Shown piece by piece: positions 60,417-64,000 of a DNA stretch of 64,000 bases (position 1 is its first letter; every line of letters starts with the position of its first letter). Location of the stretch: assembly GCA_963969595.1 (NCBI GenBank), contig OZ018410.1, forward strand, positions 33,980,913 through 34,044,912. Direction: 5' to 3'. The notes beneath the pieces were generated by a model that worked only from the letters and a program-made list of their open reading frames with translations, was not told the origin of the DNA and searched no databases. The position numbers and the translations under genes are program-made. The stretch comes from Neckera pumila. Its lineage: Eukaryota; Streptophyta; Bryopsida; Hypnales; Neckeraceae.

Positions 60417-60614
60417 TCACAGGAATTTCCCCGTACATTTGCGGGGAGACTTCTGCAGCATAATACCCGATTGCACGAGATTTCCTACGTAATCGGGCAT
60501 TACGGATTCCTCATCCGTTTTCGATTTTTCATCCCCAATATTCATCTTCTTTTGCTTGTGATGCTTGTGATGCTTGTGGTTTATGTCAAACAATGGCCTC
60601 TTGTCGTTGGGCAT
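60417..60614 (-). CDS. Possible small hydrophilic ORF with a His/Lys repeat
   Basis: This frame of 65 residues starts MPNDKRPLFDINHKHHKHHK and continues with charged segments (KKMNIGDEKSKTDEES). It looks more coding-like than its surroundings, and a GTGAGT donor-like site overlaps its stop, so it might be the first exon of something longer. The HKHHKHHK stretch comes from a short DNA repeat (GTGATGCTT) and could be chance. No family is recognised. Confidence 0.22.
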   Translation of the reverse strand: MPNDKRPLFDINHKHHKHHKQKKMNIGDEKSKTDEESVMPDYVGNLVQSGIMLQKSPRKCTGKFL

Positions 60615-61057
60615 TGTCCTATACAAATGAGATGATTAAGTTTCTTATTCTGGCCCAGATGATGCCAACAAGGCGCAACAATGTCAGAGGTTTGACTTTT
60701 GTGGTCATTTACATTTTTAGAACACTGGGCATATTAAAAAAAAAATCATGTCTTTTACGTTATATCTGTTACTGTTCGTCGCTTTGTCCTGCCTTCTGGC
60801 TTGTAATTTCTGCTTTGCAATGGATTTCCATTTGTTTCAAAAGAAAACGAAAAAACAAAAAATAAATTCATGCTTATATGATATCAATTTCAAGAAAAAG
60901 TTTACACAGCAAAATAGTGAAAAGTGAATATTCAAAAGCACATACCATTCACAGAGTACAATGGAACTTGGTTACCCCCCTAAGCGCTCAAGCAACCATT
61001 TTTTGGACGCTGCCCAACTTTGGGCAGAATTTTTGGGTAGAATTTTTTTTTTTTCGA

Positions 61058-61111
<54 letters not shown>

Positions 61112-61112
61112 T
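61058..61112. repeat. (ATT)n microsatellite
   Basis: About eighteen uninterrupted ATT units, preceded by a T run. The length is likely polymorphic. Confidence 0.95.
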
Positions 61113-62133
61113 CGGTTGTCTATCAATATTTATACTCAAAACTTAGATCTTTCCAGTCAAACAAAAATTACCAAAAAAATAGCACAAAGTGTTTAGAGTT
61201 GCCTTAAGTTGAAAATTTTACTATTGGAGAAAAGTGTTGGTGTTCTCATTACTAGATCTTATGCATTTTTTTACAAATCAATAGAAACCACAATTTAGAC
61301 CAATAAAAAAAAATTCAAATTCTAAAGACAAAAAATATTTAGCATTTGAATTTTTTTGTGCTTCACATTATCTTCTTTGATGCAAACTTCAAAAAAAATT
61401 TAGAACTTGTATTTTATAATACATTTGTATTTTGTCCAAATCCCTTGGGCTTTTAGGTAATGGGAGTAAGAAAAGCTGTATAACTTGTACACATGAATAG
61501 AGGTAGAGAGTATGTTTACACCAAGTGCTTTATAAATAAGTAATCAATATTCAAGCTAGGTCTTTATAAACTACACAAAATAGTGAAATTAGGTTCCCTC
61601 TCACCAATTTCTCAACATTTGACACTATATAAATGCTTATTGTTCATGTACAAGAATGCACTACTTTTGATTTGTTACTGGTATAATTAGGACTCATGAA
61701 CCTCCATGTGTACAAATAAAAGTATTTATAGAAATATTTGTTGCCTTGTAGAGTAACTCTCTTGGGTTAAGGCAACCTAATTGTAAAGACAACCTAATTG
61801 TAAAGACAACCTAATTTCACAATTTTGTGTAATTATTATGAAGGTATTCGATATAATTGATTCCTTGTGATAAAATTTAGGGAAAGTATCAAGTCAAAAT
61901 GAATTGATGAGATCCAAATTGACAATGAAGACTTGCAATATCCTACTCAATCAAATCAAACTTACTAACTAAAAGCACTAGTATCATTACATTGTTGCTT
62001 TAAGTATGACTTGATATTTGCTAGGATGGCACAAATTGAACTATATGCAATAGAAAGCAAAGGTTGTTCAACTTTGGATCCAATTTCTTCATTGCTTCCC
62101 TCTTATTCATTGGATGTAGGTAATATCCTTTAA

Positions 62134-62802
62134 CCCTTAAATTTTTCAGCCATTTTGAAGGTGTTTGGACCTTGATTTTGTAAGTTATGAGAGGGTGAAG
62201 CTTGAAGTATGATGAGTCATTTTTAGGCCAAAGTAACAATAAGATCTTGTAGAAAGCTAAGTTCTTATCAACTCTACAAAGTATGGTTTCAATCCAAGGG
62301 TTAGATTGGAAGATTATAACAAAAATGTAAAGGGTACTACATGGAAACCAATATTTTGGAGTAGTTGATTGAAATTGTGCTTTGATTGGCTCTTTTGAAC
62401 ACATAACATTTTAAAAAGTTGGCATCCTATGCTCATTTTCAAGATAACTGAGTTCCACATGCATAGAAACAAATCTTGTGTTTTTAGCGTAAAAAATGAG
62501 TGAAAAAATGGTCTTGCAATAGTGACTACTTTTCAAAAATTGTGAATAAAATAGAAGATTTTCACAAATCTAGGGCCAGAATTTAACACTACAACTCATT
62601 ACAACTCCAAGACCACCCATGGTTTGAAAATTTCTTGTAAATTCAATGGTGATTCTTCTTCTAAATTTGAAAACAGTCCTACATAGCTAATTTTTATTTT
62701 TTTAAATGAGCCTAAATTCAAGTGACTCTTCACATTCCTAAGTTCATAAATTGCCATGCTAAAAATCCTGCAACCCCTTTTGGTTGCAGGAAAATTTAAG
62801 GG
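62134..62802. mobile_element. TTAA-flanked TIR element, 669 bp, divergent ends
   Basis: TTAA at 62130-62133 and 62803-62806 flank perfect 12-bp TIRs CCCTTAAATTTT. The left TIR runs on as TTCAGCC and the right, complemented, as CCTGCAACC. A CAACCCCTTTTGGTTG hairpin lies by the right end. The target duplication is the same as in the CCCCTAAAG family, but the TIR sequence is distinct. No transposase frame. Confidence 0.75.
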
Positions 62803-62806
62803 TTAA

Positions 62807-64000
62807 AGGACCAACATGCGCTCAGTTGGGCTACATAGAAATTTTGGGCAAGTACATGTGACTAGAGATTTCCATGTTTTTAGCCCATATTTTAATAGAA
62901 GGTGGAGACGAGGAATATCTTTCATATGCACTAAATTTCATTACATTTGGAAATATGTGTCAAAAATTTATGGCCTAATATGTTGTTATTTTTTGAAAAT
63001 GGGTAGTCTGGGTAGATAAAAAAATTCGTTTTTTTTAGAAAAAGAAATTGGAAATTGGTTTTTTAGAGTTATACATACATGGAAAGCTTTGAACCATTCC
63101 ATTTTGATTAATAAGTCAAAAGTTATGAGGATTTTTTGTTTGCAAGCACTTATGATTTTCAACTCTAAAATAAACTTTGAAGTCTTTCATCTTATTTAAT
63201 TTTCAATATTTAAAAAAATTATACAATCATAGGATGTAGATTGTTTATTATAAGATTGAAACCATTGGGATTGGCATTTTTAATTCCATAATTAAATTCT
63301 TAAAAATTTAGTATTTTGGATCATTATTTCCTATTGTCAAGCATGTAGCCAACTTGTCTAGGAAAAAGAATCCAAAAGTGAACCACCATTTTGGACATTT
63401 TTCATAGAAAATTGAGCTTGTGAAGTGTTGCTGCCATGTTTTTTTGTAGAGCCAAAAAAATGATTTCTCTCCAAAAATCACTATGGAATGCTCTCCTTGA
63501 CCGAGGTCGGACGGCCTTACTCAAGAATAAGCTCACCGCTCATTGTCGGTCTCAACATTCAAATAGAACTTGGTCTAGGTTCACTAATATTTGGCTCCAA
63601 ACTCCAGTTTTAGCGACTAAGATTGGCTACTGAGTTAGTTGGAGTAAAAAAGGCCCTTCCTTGTGCTCCTTCATTTGATTCTTTGTTCTCTTTGATTCAT
63701 TGCTCATCTTCTCTTCATTTGTTCAGCCTTTGGCTTGGTAGTTAATCTGGTTCTTTGAATACAATGGTTTCCATTTGGTATCCAAAAATAAATAATAAAT
63801 AAAATGATTTCAATGAACTTGAATGCTTATATCTTGCAAACTACACGGTGAAATTTTTGAAATATTTATTGCAAGTTCTCAAGTTAGCATACTATAAGAT
63901 TCTATGGTTACAAATGTCAAAAAAAGTTTTTTTCAAAGATTTGGTACTTGTTCTAAAAATGGCAATTTTTTTAGCATTTTCAGGGAAAACTTAGTCATAG
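62807..64000. other. Repeat-derived AT-rich DNA at the window end
   Basis: Segments here (ATGGAAAGCTTTGAACCATTCC, TTGGGATTGGCATTTT, AGCTTGTGAAGTGTTGCTGCC, GGAAAACTTAGTCA) match parts of the 12.2-13.6 kb and 20.3-21.0 kb repeat sequence, so this is another member of that family, apparently cut by the window edge. A stretch at 63.48-63.8 kb of different composition may be an insertion within it. No gene seen. Confidence 0.45.

Larger units (their letters stand above)
60085..62133. other. Intergenic DNA with a long (ATT)n tract
   Basis: No confirmed gene. A weak minus-strand small-ORF candidate (60417-60614) and the (ATT)n tract are listed separately. A near-direct short repeat AACCTAATTGTAAAGAC occurs twice at about 61,786-61,822. 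Confidence 0.4.

Noticed and set aside
61021..61112. Frame with a long run of Ile or Tyr
   Set aside because: It is just translation of the (ATT)n microsatellite.

Overview
The window is nuclear DNA of a land plant. The evidence is an intronless AP2/ERF (DREB-type) transcription factor, two class III (secretory, plant-specific) peroxidase loci, and a multi-exon MCTS1/TMA20 gene with a telo-box in its promoter. Intergenic DNA is very AT-rich, gene-poor and full of short terminal-inverted-repeat (TIR) elements. I saw no intact LTR retrotransposon and no tRNA, rRNA or CRISPR. I cannot name the species.

Layout: 1-5.5 kb is AT-rich and has no recognisable gene. 5.56-6.0 kb holds a 206-bp tandem duplication, followed by the DREB gene (7092-7688, +) and its 3' flank. 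9.3-19.1 kb is gene-free and carries several TTAA-flanked MITEs, one nested in another. 19.1-30.16 kb is a rearranged block: a partial promoter duplicate (19.1-19.8 kb), an intact MCTS1 gene (+, 21479-23155), a decayed inverted copy of the DREB locus (24.1-26.3 kb, -), and a second intact MCTS1 gene (-, 27223-28900). The two MCTS1 copies form inverted arms of about 3.4 kb around a spacer of about 3.1 kb. 33.7-35.6 kb has an intact three-exon class III peroxidase (-). 36-48 kb is gene-free and dense in nested TIR elements. 48.4-48.8 kb has a broken ORF and a miniature CACTA element. 50.9-54.5 kb has a second peroxidase (+) with a frameshift and a lost C-terminus. 57.69-59.12 kb has a possible two-exon gene that I do not recognise. 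59.2-64 kb is MITE-rich and gene-free.

The genes do not form a pathway. The DREB factor is a predicted stress or development regulator, MCTS1 acts in translation re-initiation and ribosome recycling, and the peroxidases act in the apoplast. The main interest lies in the transposable-element landscape, especially piggyBac-like TTAA MITEs, and in the layered duplication history of the DREB and MCTS1 block, which can be ordered from MITE presence or absence at matching sites. Spliced models were built by eye from reading frame, GT-AG sites and family motifs, so exon edges should be read as predictions.
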